A stretch of DNA of 64,000 bases from Methanosuratincola petrocarbonis (GTDB taxonomy: Archaea; Thermoproteota; Methanomethylicia; Methanomethylicales; Methanomethylicaceae), in assembly GCA_030522375.1 (NCBI GenBank), contig CP130488.1, positions 1,240,001 to 1,304,000 on the forward strand, given 5' to 3'. The position numbers and the translations under genes were made by a program. Under the pieces are notes generated by a model. The model worked only from the letters and a program-made list of their open reading frames with translations, was not told the origin of the DNA and did not search any database. Shown here one piece after another: positions 1-8,508 of this stretch (position 1 is its first letter; each line of letters begins with the position of its first letter).

Positions 1-624
1 CAGCTCGACCACCACGGTGCCGTCCCTGAACTCCTTCTTTGAATTGACCATACCGATGAACTTGACCTTGTGCCACTTGATGCCGTCGGGTACTTGCGAG
101 GCAGTAGTCGCTCCGCTGACGTCAGCCCTAGAGCGCAGAATAGATGAGAGGGACTCGAGCCGATCCCTGAAGTAGTCCCTGAAGTCGCTCGCCTTTCCCT
201 TTATGGTTATTCGTTCAAGACCCGAGATGAGCTTGACTCCGTCTTCCTCAAAAAAGGTTGAGCCGGGTTGGGCTGCGGTCCTCTGTTCGTTTCGGGGAGG
301 TGCCAGCTTATTGGTGAGCGTCCGGGAGCTGGTAATGCTCTGCAGTGGGCTCTCAGTTCCTGCACCAATCCCAGGTTCAGGACCAGCTATGGATCCGGGC
401 CCGGACATTCGTTCGCAAGCCCGCGTACCGACTGTTTTTGAAACGGACTCGATCGCCTCAAAATACGAGCGGTCCAATACCAGAGGAGCGGAACCTGCGC
501 CTTTGATAGATTTGAGGGCTGCCTCGACAAGGCGATCGGGATCATTCTTCGACGCAAGGTATTCGAAGGCATCGGGGGATAGCTGGAAGCCAGAATTGAG
601 CACCATCTCCACAGCAGCCCTCAT
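1..624 (-). CDS. polB: DNA polymerase D small subunit DP1 (N-terminal part, truncated by window edge)
   Basis: The minus strand is open from an ATG at 624 to base 1, giving 208 residues with no stop. The first 60 residues (start MRAAVEMVLNSGFQLSPDAF) match the N-terminal helical domain of archaeal PolD small subunits; a low-complexity Ser/Pro/Gly linker follows (about 75-135), and the last segment (VKFIGMVNSKKEF then TVVVEL) is the start of the OB fold preceding the calcineurin-like 3'-5' exonuclease domain, which lies outside the window. PolD is the replicative polymerase of most archaea other than Crenarchaeota. ATG at 606 is an alternative start. Identity rests on recognising the N-terminal domain and OB-fold entry, so it is good but not complete. 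Confidence 0.8.
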   Translation of the reverse strand, partial: MRAAVEMVLNSGFQLSPDAFEYLASKNDPDRLVEAALKSIKGAGSAPLVLDRSYFEAIESVSKTVGTRACERMSGPGSIAGPEPGIGAGTESPLQSITSSRTLTNKLAPPRNEQRTAAQPGSTFFEEDGVKLISGLERITIKGKASDFRDYFRDRLESLSSILRSRADVSGATTASQVPDGIKWHKVKFIGMVNSKKEFRDGTVVVEL

Positions 625-774
625 ATTCCCAGCCAAACCAACCCCCCATTCGGATGTATGCGGCCGAGCTCTTAATTTTTATTCAGGATTCAAATGGACC
701 GAATCAAACACCAAACGACCAAAAGTTGAAAAGGTTTTATTGACTGGGGCTCGAGTTGATTGTGAGGGGAGCAT

Positions 775-1773
775 GTGGAGTACAGAAGGCTGCAGATGAG
801 CAAAGGGGGCTCCTTCCTCATCTCGCTCCCGAAGGAATGGGTCAAGTCAAATGGGCTGCAGGGAGGCTCGGTCCTTAAGCTCACGGTTTCAGAGGGGGAG
901 TTGAGGATCAGTGCGGATGCCACCGGGGAGCTCGAGAAAGGGGCAGTTTCGTACATCAGGCAGGTCGAGGGGTTGGAGAGGCAGATCAGGTCCAACTACC
1001 TTTTTGGTGCGGACACCATTGTTGTAGAGCTGGGGAAGAGGCTCACCCCCGCTGTCAGGGAGGAGATCAAGGGAGCGATCCAGAAGTTAATCGGGCTCGA
1101 GATTGTTGAGGAAGACAGAGACACAGTCACTATCCAGTGCCTTCTGCAACCGACGTCAATGCCCGTCCTCAGTACGATCAGGAGGGCGTATTCGCTTGCG
1201 GCAAGCATGCACAGGGATGCAGAGGAGGCGCTGTTGAGCCAGGACTCGGAGCTGGCTTCCTCGGTGGTGAGGAGGGACGACGAGGTCGACAGGCTCTACT
1301 TCCTGATAGTGAGACAGCTCAGGCTAGCCATTAGGAACCCGACTGTGGCTGAGAAGCTCGGCATCAGGCCTTCTGAATGCCTGGACATGAGGATGGCCGC
1401 CAAGTACGTGGAGACAATTGCAGATTATGCAGGGGCGGTTGCATCATCGGTCCCAAAGTTGGAAAGCGGAACAGACAGCGAGCTGATCGACGCGCTCGTC
1501 TCGCTCAGCAAGCAGGCATACGGCATACATGAGAAGGCGGCGAGTGCCCTCTTTAAGAAAGACCTCGCACTGGCGGACTCGGTACTCGAGGAGAATAAAT
1601 CGCTCTCGCAGTCTCTGCTCTCGGTGAATGAGTTGCTCATGACAAAGCAGCCCAGGATAGCCGCGCTGCTGGACTCGATAGCAATATACTTCTACCAGAT
1701 CGGTGCACATGGGATCGACCTTGCAGAGCTGGTGAGCGGCACACCTGCCTGGATGAACGAAAAAGAAATTTAA
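775..1773 (+). CDS. PhoU-domain phosphate-type regulator with AbrB/SpoVT N-terminus
   Basis: The 332-residue protein starts at GTG 775 behind a GAGGGGAG ribosome site. Residues 1-45 (RRLQMSKGGSFLISLPKEWV) form a SpoVT-AbrB swapped-hairpin DNA-binding domain; the rest is helical and fits two PhoU repeats with the acidic D/E-rich metal contact pattern (for example RRDDEVDRLYF near 165). Archaeal fusions of this layout are linked to phosphate uptake control, but no pst or other phosphate transporter lies in the window, so the regulated genes are unknown. It is divergent from the PolD small-subunit gene and is followed 36 bp later by speD. Confidence 0.8.
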   Translation: MEYRRLQMSKGGSFLISLPKEWVKSNGLQGGSVLKLTVSEGELRISADATGELEKGAVSYIRQVEGLERQIRSNYLFGADTIVVELGKRLTPAVREEIKGAIQKLIGLEIVEEDRDTVTIQCLLQPTSMPVLSTIRRAYSLAASMHRDAEEALLSQDSELASSVVRRDDEVDRLYFLIVRQLRLAIRNPTVAEKLGIRPSECLDMRMAAKYVETIADYAGAVASSVPKLESGTDSELIDALVSLSKQAYGIHEKAASALFKKDLALADSVLEENKSLSQSLLSVNELLMTKQPRIAALLDSIAIYFYQIGAHGIDLAELVSGTPAWMNEKEI

Positions 1774-1809
1774 GAGCAGGATAACTGATCCTTCTATCCG
1801 GTGATCGGG

Positions 1810-2178
1810 ATGAAGGAACTCGGTAGGCACTTCATTTTTGAGCTGTTCGGTTGCGATCCAAAGGCGCTTGACGATATCCAAGGCATCGAGGAAGCCATGG
1901 AGAGAGGGGCGCTCGAGTCCGGACTGACCATATTGGGGAGGGTATTCCACCGTTTCTCCCCCCAGGGGGTGACGGGCGTCATCGTGGTTGCCGAGTCCCA
2001 CGTCTCGATACACACTTGGCCTGAGCTCGGGTACGCCGCTCTGGACGTCTTCACTTGCGGCAAGAACACAGACCCGATGAAGGTATTCAGCAGGATCGCT
2101 GAATTGCTCAAGCCTGCGTCCAACTCGGTGGTCGAGATGAAGCGCGGAGTGCTCTGCGCGGAGGAGGTTGGAAAGTGA
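1810..2178 (+). CDS. speD: S-adenosylmethionine decarboxylase proenzyme (SpeD)
   Basis: Pyruvoyl enzyme that decarboxylates AdoMet to supply the aminopropyl donor. The hallmark self-cleavage region ESHVSIHTWPE is complete; counted from ATG 1810 the cleavage serine is Ser63 (after Glu62), with His68 and Cys83 (FTCG), the same numbering as the short bacterial/archaeal class. This agreement and a GGTGAT ribosome site 4 nt upstream favour ATG 1810 over the in-frame GTG at 1801. Length 122 residues is normal. Its stop overlaps the speE start by 4 nt, so the two are translationally coupled. Confidence 0.95.
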   Translation: MKELGRHFIFELFGCDPKALDDIQGIEEAMERGALESGLTILGRVFHRFSPQGVTGVIVVAESHVSIHTWPELGYAALDVFTCGKNTDPMKVFSRIAELLKPASNSVVEMKRGVLCAEEVGK

Positions 2179-3083
2179 GCCTCGCCTGGAAGTGGTTCAT
2201 CGAGTATCAGACCCATGGAAGCGCACACATGCACGGGATTAGACGGACCCTACACAGCGAGAGGAGCGAGTTCCAGGAGATAGATGTCGTTGAGAGCGAG
2301 GACTACGGCAGGATGCTTCTGCTAGACGGGAAGGTCCAGTCGACTTCAAAGGACGAGCACATCTACCACGAATCGCTTGTGCACCCGGCAATGTTCGCGC
2401 ACGCCTCGCCGAAAGATGTGCTTATCCTGGGCGGCGGCGAGGGGGGGACGCTCCAGGAGGTTCTAAAACATCCCTCGGTCGAGAGGGCAGTGATGGTGGA
2501 CATCGACAGGAGGGTCGTCGAGGTCTCAAAAGAGTACATGCCAGAGCTCTCGGGCGGTGCTTTTGAAGATCCGAGGGCTGAGCTGGTGTTCGGTGACGGC
2601 AGGAAGTATGTCGAGGAGTGCCTGGGGAAGTTCGATGTGGCGATAGTCGATTTAACTGACCCACTTGAGGGCGGTCCTGGGGCGATGCTCTACACGAAGG
2701 AGTTCTATGCGTTGCTGTCTGGAATACTGAAAGAAGATGGCATAATGGTCACGCAGGCAACATCCACTTACTACAGCGATTACTGCTTCGCGACGATTCT
2801 CAAGACCGTTGGAAGCGCATTCCAGAGGGCGGGCGGGTATCATGTTTGGGTTCCTTCTTACGATTCAACTTGGGGAATCGTTTACGGATCGAAAGGACCC
2901 GATCCCTGCGGGGTGATCGGGAGGTTTGAGGAAACGGCAGCTAAAAAAGGGGTAAAGGGCCTCAGGTACCTCGACGAGAGAACGTACCAGGCACTCTTTG
3001 CCCTCCCGAAGGATTTGGTTGGGAAGCTCGCGAAGTGGGATCTGGTCGCTACTGATGCGAAACCGACCTTCATGCCCGTCTGA
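2175..3083 (+). CDS. speE: Polyamine aminopropyltransferase (spermidine synthase family)
   Basis: Transfers aminopropyl from decarboxylated AdoMet to putrescine or agmatine. The 302-residue protein starts at GTG 2175 inside the speD stop (GTGA). It has the AdoMet-fold glycine motif GGGEGG at 86-91, acidic D109 in VDID, GDGRKY at 140-145, and the catalytic-type DLTDP at 159-163, all in the expected order. The N-terminal beta domain (to about 60) is present. Which acceptor is used cannot be read from sequence. The product is the likely aminobutyl source for hypusine on aIF5A, encoded at 24 kb. Confidence 0.92.
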   Translation: MSLAWKWFIEYQTHGSAHMHGIRRTLHSERSEFQEIDVVESEDYGRMLLLDGKVQSTSKDEHIYHESLVHPAMFAHASPKDVLILGGGEGGTLQEVLKHPSVERAVMVDIDRRVVEVSKEYMPELSGGAFEDPRAELVFGDGRKYVEECLGKFDVAIVDLTDPLEGGPGAMLYTKEFYALLSGILKEDGIMVTQATSTYYSDYCFATILKTVGSAFQRAGGYHVWVPSYDSTWGIVYGSKGPDPCGVIGRFEETAAKKGVKGLRYLDERTYQALFALPKDLVGKLAKWDLVATDAKPTFMPV

Positions 3084-3192
3084 ATGGATGGAGAGTCGTA
3101 ACAAAAATGGAGGATTGAGAAAAGGCATGGAGAAGTTGGAGCGAAGGGAAAAAGAGAAAGATTTAGAAATAACTTTGCATATCGAAGAGTGA

Positions 3193-3298
3193 GCCGGGGT
3201 GGCTGAGCGGTTAAGGCGCCGGCCTCGAGATCTTATCCATGGGACAGGCAAGCCGGTTCCCTCTCGGGGGAGCAAGGGTTCGAATCCCTTCCCCGGCG
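3193..3298 (+). tRNA. tRNA-Ser(CGA) with a 21-nt canonical intron
   Basis: Acceptor GCCGGGG (3193-3199) pairs with CCCCGGC (3291-3297); discriminator G at 3298, followed by an encoded CCA (3299-3301). The T arm (AAGGG-TTCGAAT-CCCTT) and a long variable arm (TCCC/GGGGA) mark a class II tRNA, and the G discriminator and anticodon CGA (3226-3228) mark serine. Anticodon stem CCGGC pairs with GCCGG only if 3230-3250 is removed; this intron lies between positions 37 and 38, the usual archaeal site cut by the splicing endonuclease. Confidence 0.92.
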
Positions 3299-3471
3299 CC
3301 AATTCATTTAATCAAAAAGATCGATACCTCGGGGCATTAATCGTAAAGGGCGTTATATGGGTGCCAATAAAATTGTTTTTTATTTTAACAGCTAAACAAT
3401 TATTCAAACAAATGCTTATATGCAAGTCCTGAGAAGTAAATTATGGCTCGCAGTCCTTTGGGGTAAAGTAT

Positions 3472-3750
3472 TTGTCTCTATCGAAACCTTTTTTCAAAGG
3501 CATATGCGAGTTGTTAGAACGCGCGATGTACGGCATCGACGAGAGTGATCTGGTAGGATTGTCGGCGGTTGAACTGAGGAAGAGGAAGTCAGTGTTGAAG
3601 CTGCTGCTCCACAAAGGCCTCTTAAAGATAGACGTCACCCAAGGCGAACCGATTTACAGGATAACGCATAAGGGTACTGAATTTTTGAGGAATTATACAG
3701 AATTCGAACTGTACAGCAGGCATTTCGGTCCCCTAAGAGTCGATGTCTAG
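3472..3750 (+). CDS. Small winged-helix protein
   Basis: This 92-residue protein is read from TTG 3472; no ATG or GTG is available in frame. Helices around 8-55 (ending SVLKLLLHKGLLKI) and the two-stranded wing (QGEPIYRITHKGTEFL) give a typical single winged-helix DNA-binding domain with no extra ligand domain. A TATA-like CTTATATG sits at 3414-3421. Its last 18 bases overlap the end of the opposite-strand winged-helix gene. The target is unknown; confidence in coding is moderate because of the TTG start. Confidence 0.6.
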   Translation: MSLSKPFFKGICELLERAMYGIDESDLVGLSAVELRKRKSVLKLLLHKGLLKIDVTQGEPIYRITHKGTEFLRNYTEFELYSRHFGPLRVDV

Positions 3751-3939
3751 GACTCGCTTGACTTCATTATCCAAGAAATAAGATCCGTTGTGCCCCCTAC
3801 GCACGAAATTGTAATTCACCAGGAAAGCAAGCGCCTCGTTTATCAGAGATGAATCGACGTTCAATTCCTTGGAGATCTCGGCGGATTTTCGCTCTTTTCC
3901 GTCGCTTAGAAGCTTCAATATTGCGTCGAGTATTTGCAT
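3733..3939 (-). CDS. Small winged-helix protein
   Basis: A 68-residue protein (start MQILDAILKLLSDGKERKSA) with helix-turn-helix (AEISKELNVDSSLINEALAF) and a short wing (FVRRGHNGSYFLD), matching minimal archaeal winged-helix regulators. An upstream extension to 3972 is open, but an A/T-rich TATA-like element at about 3955-3966 would place transcription near 3936-3939, suggesting a leaderless ATG at 3939. It converges on and overlaps the winged-helix gene ending at 3750. Regulon unknown. Between this gene and the end of lysS (3973-4172) I see no feature. Confidence 0.6.
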   Translation of the reverse strand: MQILDAILKLLSDGKERKSAEISKELNVDSSLINEALAFLVNYNFVRRGHNGSYFLDNEVKRVLDIDS

Positions 3940-4172
3940 AAATGCCCATCGTTCTTTTTTTAAAAAAAACATTAAAAGCGTTTTCGGTTTTTAAGTCAGT
4001 ACCACTGAGCCTTACTGTCAGTATCTGACCTTAGCGCCCTGAAATATTCATTAGTGTTTTCAGAGCAAATTAAGGGATTCCGAAGCCGATGGACCGGATA
4101 GTGGCTGTGCTGCAGGGCCTGAAGGGCAGGTAATTGCGGGATCAGCGCAATTGCCTAACCAAATATGGGCAT

Positions 4173-5795
4173 TCACTGGACCGCGGACCTTAGTCTCTCC
4201 ACCACCCAGTCCCTGTCCAGGGCTAGAAGTAGTGGTGCTAGGCGCGGACCCCTCTCTGAGCCAATTAGTATTCTGTAAAGCACGGCGAACGCCTTGCCGA
4301 TCTCCATCCCCAGAGTCCTTGCAGTCTCGAATATACCGTTCTGGAGATCGGACTCAGACAGATCCCGTTCCAGCAAACCAGCCACAGAGCCGACGAATTT
4401 CCGCTCTGTTTCATCGGAGATCCGAATATCCAGCGCTCCAGTCGAGAGCTTAAACCTCGCCTGCGCTGGAGCGTAGAGGCTAACCCAGTTTGAGGCCATT
4501 GAAAGGCGCCGCGCCACATCGGAAGCCTCATATTCGGAAAGGGAAGTCTTCATGTGCAGGCGGGCGGCGTACTCGACAGACTTTGCGATTACTTTATCGC
4601 TTCCCAAGATCGGTTCGAGCTGGACAATCGTTGCGGCGAAACGGTACGGGAGCCTTGCGGGCGCAGATTCATGCGGCTTTTCCTTCACACACAGAGCATA
4701 CAAGTCTCTTAAGTACTCAAGATCCTCGGTGGGGGGAGGAGCTTCAATCCCATAGTAGATACGCTCGAGCCGGTCGAAGTTGTCAACGATATCAGGTATC
4801 CGCTCGGGGAGGAAGGATATGTGGCGCATGGGGTCAGCGCTCAGTATCAGGTGCCTAAGGGCCTCCGGGGGGGCAATCTTGATCCACTCCATAGGAGTGA
4901 AGGTGATCCCCTTGTGGGTCTTCATCGCGTGCTCTCCGAGGGTGAGCCATTCGTAAGAGACGCGGAGCGGTCCACGGTATCCGAAGATCTCTTGACAGAC
5001 CTCCAGCCCCATGTCGTATGCCCCGTCCTTGACGCAGTGGTCCTTGCCTGCCGGTTCGCATGTGACCCTGAAAACCGCCCATTTCGCTGACCAGTCCACA
5101 CGCCAACTGAGTTTGAGTGAGAGGTCCCTGATCTTGCCCTGTCCCTTGTGTCCGCAGGCCGAGCAGGTGTAAGTGATCTCGTCCTTCTCGAGATCCCAAG
5201 AGTCGATCTTGTTCGGGATCACCTCCCTTTTCATCGATGCGATCCTGCCGCACTCCTCGCAGACCGCCATCACCGGGTTCCAGTCATCCGCGGTCCCGTC
5301 CTCCTCCGGGAGGTGCAAGTATTTCCTCCTTATCGCCTTGAGCTGATCCAGCTTCATCAGGACTGTCTTTATGGCACCCTTCATCTCAGGCTTCGTGTAG
5401 AGCTCGTGGGAATAGATAATGTTCGGAGAGAGACCGAACTCTGGCTGGCACCTTATGAACTCTTCTGCGAAGTGGTGAGCATAACTGCTATGGCAGCCAA
5501 AAGGGTCTGGTACGGCTGACAAAGGCTTCCCGAGCTCCTCCTCGAATCCCTTCGGAACCGTCAAGCCGGCAGGTATCGACTTTATTGGATCGTATGAGTC
5601 TATTATGAAATTGAATGTGGAATCGATCCCCCGCCTCTCCAGTTCGCGCTGAATGGCGCTGCAGATGAATTGCTCGCGCTCAGCCCCTATGTGTATCGGA
5701 CCCGACGGGGTCTTGCCCGTGTGGATCACTATCCTCTCGTCGCCCCTCTTGATTATCTCGTCTACGATCCCCCTTACCCAGTGGCCCCCGCCCAT
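4173..5795 (-). CDS. lysS: Lysyl-tRNA synthetase, class I
   Basis: Charges tRNA-Lys; archaeal class I type rather than the class II enzyme of most bacteria. Start ATG 5795 has GAGGTG 6-7 nt upstream (GTG 5804 is an alternative). The HIGH-like motif PIHIG is at the N-terminus (residues 33-37 from this start), and two zinc pairs (CEEC and CSAC, about 179-215) are present. The KMSKS position reads AMKTHKG (about 290-296), a degenerate form keeping only the second lysine and glycine. The C-terminal helical anticodon-binding region is full length (540 residues in all). It follows the HD gene by a few bases in the same operon. Confidence 0.93.
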   Translation of the reverse strand: MGGGHWVRGIVDEIIKRGDERIVIHTGKTPSGPIHIGAEREQFICSAIQRELERRGIDSTFNFIIDSYDPIKSIPAGLTVPKGFEEELGKPLSAVPDPFGCHSSYAHHFAEEFIRCQPEFGLSPNIIYSHELYTKPEMKGAIKTVLMKLDQLKAIRRKYLHLPEEDGTADDWNPVMAVCEECGRIASMKREVIPNKIDSWDLEKDEITYTCSACGHKGQGKIRDLSLKLSWRVDWSAKWAVFRVTCEPAGKDHCVKDGAYDMGLEVCQEIFGYRGPLRVSYEWLTLGEHAMKTHKGITFTPMEWIKIAPPEALRHLILSADPMRHISFLPERIPDIVDNFDRLERIYYGIEAPPPTEDLEYLRDLYALCVKEKPHESAPARLPYRFAATIVQLEPILGSDKVIAKSVEYAARLHMKTSLSEYEASDVARRLSMASNWVSLYAPAQARFKLSTGALDIRISDETERKFVGSVAGLLERDLSESDLQNGIFETARTLGMEIGKAFAVLYRILIGSERGPRLAPLLLALDRDWVVERLRSAVQ

Positions 5796-5805
5796 TGTAA
5801 ACACC

Positions 5806-6489
5806 TCAAAGCAGGCTTGAGAACCTCCTGCGCACCTCTTCGCAGCCCCCTTCCTTCTTCGCGAGGACTACCTTGAACGGCGAGACCTCCTTAGGGAGCG
5901 TTTGAACGTCGAGCCCGAGGCACTCCCTTATAATGTCCTTTGCAGCCCAGAACACCTTGTCGTTCATCTCAGCGTCCGCGTTGTCCGCAATATGGAGGAT
6001 GAGTGCCTCGATTGTCCTAGGCTCTATCGGGCTGGCATCACCGTGATGCGAGGCAACTGCATGAATCACCTCTATGGGGAAACGCCTGGCATAGAGCTCC
6101 CCAGTTATGAGCGAGAGGTGATCGATCATCTCCCCAAGTTTTGATCTGCCATATTTTCCTGGATACGTCTGGTTATAAGTGGCGAATTTGAACAGATCGT
6201 GGAGCAGGCTTGCGGCTATCACGACATCTCTGTTGACTTTGACACGGTACACATCCTCGACGATGTCCGACAATGCGATCGCGATTTTGGTCGTGGAGTA
6301 GGTGTGGACCAACAGTCCGCTCTCGTACGAGTGGTGCCGCCGCTTGCTGGCAGGTGACTTGGAGAACGGGGTCGAGTTTGGCATCTCCAAGAAGGAGAGC
6401 CGGGGATTCCTGATCATCTCAACTACCTTATCCCTCAGCGATTGGTCGCTTATCATTTCGGCGAGAGTGATGAGATCTTCTTCTTTCAT
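5806..6489 (-). CDS. HD-domain phosphohydrolase
   Basis: HD-fold metal-dependent hydrolase. Motifs in order: HH near the start of the domain (RRHHSYESGLLVH), HD in LLHDLFK, a later HH in ASHHGD, and D in IADNADAE. The layout is closest to the HD domain found in YhaM-type and other nucleic-acid or nucleotide hydrolases, but no OB domain is present, so the substrate is open. A strong TATA box (6524-6531) lies 17 bases before ATG 6507, too close for that start; ATG 6489 is therefore chosen. First gene of an operon with lysS. Confidence 0.75.
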   Translation of the reverse strand: MKEEDLITLAEMISDQSLRDKVVEMIRNPRLSFLEMPNSTPFSKSPASKRRHHSYESGLLVHTYSTTKIAIALSDIVEDVYRVKVNRDVVIAASLLHDLFKFATYNQTYPGKYGRSKLGEMIDHLSLITGELYARRFPIEVIHAVASHHGDASPIEPRTIEALILHIADNADAEMNDKVFWAAKDIIRECLGLDVQTLPKEVSPFKVVLAKKEGGCEEVRRRFSSLL

Positions 6490-6523
6490 CGCAACGGCAC
6501 GCTTCATAAGGGTAGCGAAGAGG

Positions 6524-6531
6524 TATTTAAA
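6524..6531 (-). promoter_or_regulatory. TATA box for HD-lysS operon
   Basis: On the minus strand the sequence TTTAAATA stands in a short A/T-rich island in G/C-rich DNA. Archaeal transcription starts about 20-25 bases downstream, placing the start near 6500 and supporting ATG 6489 with a very short leader. Confidence 0.6.
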
Positions 6532-6624
6532 TTTAGGATCCTAAAGCTGCAAGTGCCTTTCGCAAGGTTTAGCACCAGCAGCTCCGATAAGGTTAAAAAA
6601 GTGTTTGCGCCTTAATCTTGACGA

Positions 6625-6742
6625 GCGGGGATTCCCAAGCCAGGTCAAAGGGGTAGGACTGAGTGGCGGGGCGGGTCCGTCCCGATCGCCCAGGAAGCTC
6701 CTATGGCGAAGGCCTTCGTGGGTTCGAATCCCACTCCCCGCA
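6625..6742 (+). tRNA. tRNA-Leu(GAG) with a 33-nt G/C-rich intron
   Basis: Acceptor GCGGGGA (6625-6631) pairs with TCCCCGC (6735-6741); discriminator A 6742, then encoded CCA (6743-6745). T arm GTGGG-TTCGAAT-CCCAC, a long variable arm, and A73 identify tRNA-Leu. Anticodon GAG is at 6661-6663. Anticodon stem TAGGA pairs with TCCTA (6699-6703) after removal of 6665-6697, an intron at the canonical 37/38 site that itself folds into a G/C-rich hairpin (GGCGGG...CGCCC). Confidence 0.92.
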
Positions 6743-6745
6743 CCA

Positions 6746-7182
6746 AAACTTTAGTTATTGCTGAGTGATGTCTGCGTTTTTGGTATCCATACTTTTTATT
6801 TCTCCACAGGCTTTTCACAAACATCATTTTGGGATGGGGGAACCCCTGCTCAGGTTTGATTTCAACCCAGCCTAGAATCGTTTGATCTAGATGCTACCAG
6901 ATCCCTCGATGCATACCTCAGGCATTGCCTGACGCCATTTCAATCAGCATGCGGTGATCTACTGCTCTGGCTTCCTAAAATAACCAAGAACGCAATCCTT
7001 GGAGGCAAGACATCCGGTCGCTCTTTGGGAAGGTTGATTGCGGACATGGGGTTTCGCAACGACTCAACCCCCGAGATGACAGCCCCGAGAAAGTGCAATA
7101 AGAATCGAGTTTCCTTGCGTCCCCAACACTGAAGGTCGTGGGCTTTCTGCTCCATTCGGGTAAAGCGGCACAGACCGCCCCC
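6746..7182. other. 437-bp intergenic region with no assignable gene
   Basis: No convincing reading frame on either strand: the two overlapping minus-strand frames at 6940-7193 lack the codon bias of neighbours. Local inverted repeats exist, such as CCAAG...CTTGG near 6983-7001, TTGCG...CGCAA near 7038-7059, and a G/C-rich hairpin overlapping the threonine synthase stop (GGGTA...TACCC, about 7161-7191). I could not match it to SRP RNA or RNase P RNA. It may hold a non-coding RNA or a decayed gene. Confidence 0.4.
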
Positions 7183-8286
7183 CTACCCAACACGAAGCGC
7201 CTTGGCGATTCCTTCTGGATGTTTAATCCCGGATCCGGTTATAGGAACCAATACCACGCCCCCAAAAGAGCCCCTGAATTTTGAGAGGGCTGCGAATGCA
7301 GTTGCGGAGGTCGGTTCAGCAATTACCCCCATCCTGAGGAGGTGCCTCAATCCCTCAGCTATCTCCGGGTCCGAGACCACAAACACGTCCCCACCGGTAG
7401 ATTTGATTGCCTCTAAAATCTCGGCCTTCCGTGGGGGCGACTGGATTCGTAGACCGTCCGCAAGCATGCTCCCATGGGTTTTCGCCACAGGACCGTGGAT
7501 CGCCTCGTATATCGGGGCGCAGTCCTCCCCTTGAACGCCGAAGATGCGCGGCATCCTCCCAACAGCTCCGCGTGCAGCAAGCTCCAAGAATCCTTTGTAA
7601 AGCCCTAAGAGCAGGGTCCCGCTTGCGACAGGGACCACGATCGAATCAGGCACGCCATAATGCTCGTAGATCTCAAATGCTACGGTCTCCATCCCCAATA
7701 TGTAAAAAGGATCCCAGGCATGCCCAATGTAAAGGTCGCCGCAACCAAGCTCGGAGGTCGCCCGCTCTGCTGCTTCTGCTCTGTCATTGCACTCGATGAG
7801 CTCTGACCCACTAGCCTTAATTAGTGCTTTCTTCGCTTCAGGGGCATCTTTTGGTACATAAATCCTTGAACTTATGCCTGCCCGTGCTGCGTATGCAGAC
7901 GCCGCCACTCCAGCATTGCCTGTCGAGTCTTCGACTACCCGCTTGGCGCCGAGCGCAACTGCCCTTGTGACGCTCATCGAGGCCCCTCTGTCCTTGAAAG
8001 ATCCGGTCGGCGATACGAATTCGAGCTTTAGTAAGAGATCAATGCCGGAATACTCAGCCCTGATCATAGGCGTTCCGCCTTCCCCTAGTGTGATCGGCTG
8101 AGACGAAAATGGGAGCGATGGGCTGTAGCGCCACATGCCCCTCTGATCTTTCATTATTGCCTCGCACAATACCCCTGTGCCGATTAGACGGGAAATGTCC
8201 AGCGGACTCCCGCATTCTGGGCACCTCCAGACGGGAGAATCAATCGGGAGGGAGGCGGCGCACTTTGTGCAGACCAGCTTTGCCAT
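7183..8286 (-). CDS. thrC: Threonine synthase with N-terminal zinc ribbon
   Basis: PLP enzyme converting O-phosphohomoserine to threonine. From ATG 8286 the protein has 367 residues: an N-terminal zinc ribbon (two CxxC pairs, VCTKC and RCPEC), the PLP lysine in TGSFKDRGA (about K98), and the STGNAG phosphate-binding loop (about 120). The C-terminal PITGSG loop is present. A GTG at 8298 is an alternative start. A TATA-like TTTAAAAT lies near 8368-8376 on the minus strand. No other threonine genes are adjacent. Confidence 0.92.
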   Translation of the reverse strand: MAKLVCTKCAASLPIDSPVWRCPECGSPLDISRLIGTGVLCEAIMKDQRGMWRYSPSLPFSSQPITLGEGGTPMIRAEYSGIDLLLKLEFVSPTGSFKDRGASMSVTRAVALGAKRVVEDSTGNAGVAASAYAARAGISSRIYVPKDAPEAKKALIKASGSELIECNDRAEAAERATSELGCGDLYIGHAWDPFYILGMETVAFEIYEHYGVPDSIVVPVASGTLLLGLYKGFLELAARGAVGRMPRIFGVQGEDCAPIYEAIHGPVAKTHGSMLADGLRIQSPPRKAEILEAIKSTGGDVFVVSDPEIAEGLRHLLRMGVIAEPTSATAFAALSKFRGSFGGVVLVPITGSGIKHPEGIAKALRVG

Positions 8287-8508
8287 AAAGAAACACACAA
8301 TTATCTGTGCATGGCCAGAGAATTATAGGTTTACTAAAGCGTTGCGATTTTGTATAATCGGAGAAAAATTTTAAACAGTGCCAGGAAAAAGACGGCGAAG
8401 ACCTGCAGAATGGGGAAAGGCAATCCGCATTTAGCAGACGGCATTCCTGAGATGGTGCGAGGCAAAAAAGGAGAGGGTTAGGACGGAGAGAATCCCGAAA
8501 CGCCGTGC

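Noticed and set aside
203..799. Plus-strand open frame of 198 residues
   Set aside because: It lies opposite the PolD small-subunit frame, has no family resemblance and atypical composition.
6746..7182. RNase P RNA or SRP RNA
   Set aside because: The conserved GAGGAAAGTC and ACAGAA-type blocks of RNase P and the GGAA tetraloop/domain IV of SRP RNA are not found.
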